From Pseudomonadaceae bacterium UBA836 (GTDB lineage: Bacteria > Pseudomonadota > Gammaproteobacteria > Pseudomonadales > Pseudomonadaceae): a stretch of 6,285 nt of DNA. The stretch covers positions 19,490 to 25,774 of the forward strand of contig DBHE01000247.1 of assembly GCA_002296055.1 (NCBI GenBank), written 5' to 3'. A model generated the notes under the pieces. It saw only the letters and a program-made list of their open reading frames with translations, was not told the origin of the DNA and did no database searches. Both the position numbers and the translations under genes were made by a program. Below, in pieces: positions 6,273-6,285 of this stretch (positions are counted from its first letter, which is position 1; the number at the start of each line of letters is the position of its first letter).

Positions 6273-6285
6273 CCGGGTTTCGTGG

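Noticed and set aside
6272..6285. Right-edge sequence as an attachment site matching GGTTTCGT at 3213-3220
   Set aside because: The match is 8 bp only, the flanks do not agree, and there is no integrase or tRNA gene in view.

Overview
The window looks like a junction between chromosomal backbone and an accessory block in a Pseudomonas-type gammaproteobacterium. The evidence for the host is the adjacent DUF1302/DUF1329 gene pair, common in pseudomonads and related bacteria, with GC-rich, GC3-biased codons and a GC-rich rho-independent terminator behind it. Species cannot be fixed from this sequence.

Left part (1-2896, + strand): the 3' portion of a DUF1302 outer-membrane protein gene, then a complete DUF1329 periplasmic/envelope protein gene 13 bp downstream with its own Shine-Dalgarno, then a strong hairpin-plus-T-tract terminator. 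This is a conventional envelope operon whose biochemical role is not established; in many proteobacteria such pairs sit beside RND/MMPL transporters.

Middle (2897-3327): about 430 bp with no credible gene, holding a few hairpin-like elements and what may be a degenerate intergenic repeat. Base composition falls visibly from here to the right end, as expected for acquired DNA.

Right part (3328-6285): four small-to-medium genes. One + strand gene encodes a 68-aa VbhA-like antitoxin (normally the partner of a Fic AMP-transferase), but the inhibitory glutamate of its motif is a serine and no Fic gene is present. Convergent to it, 32 bp away, lies a - strand gene for a BPSL0761-type N-terminal domain joined to a C-terminal Xre/MbcA/ParS (DUF2384) toxin-binding domain, again with no RES toxin next to it. 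Upstream of that on the - strand is a two-gene, overlapping operon: a 192-aa protein with a predicted winged-helix N terminus and a helical, probably coiled-coil C terminus, followed by a 466-aa SF2 (COG1061-like) helicase with all major ATPase motifs. The operon is preceded by two adjacent perfect palindromes, one containing a perfect -10 hexamer.

Best candidate for something new: the winged-helix/coiled-coil plus SF2 helicase operon, surrounded by two antitoxin-type proteins lacking their toxins. A defence-like or mobile-element role is inference from gene content; nothing in the sequence proves activity, and the right end of the locus lies outside the window.
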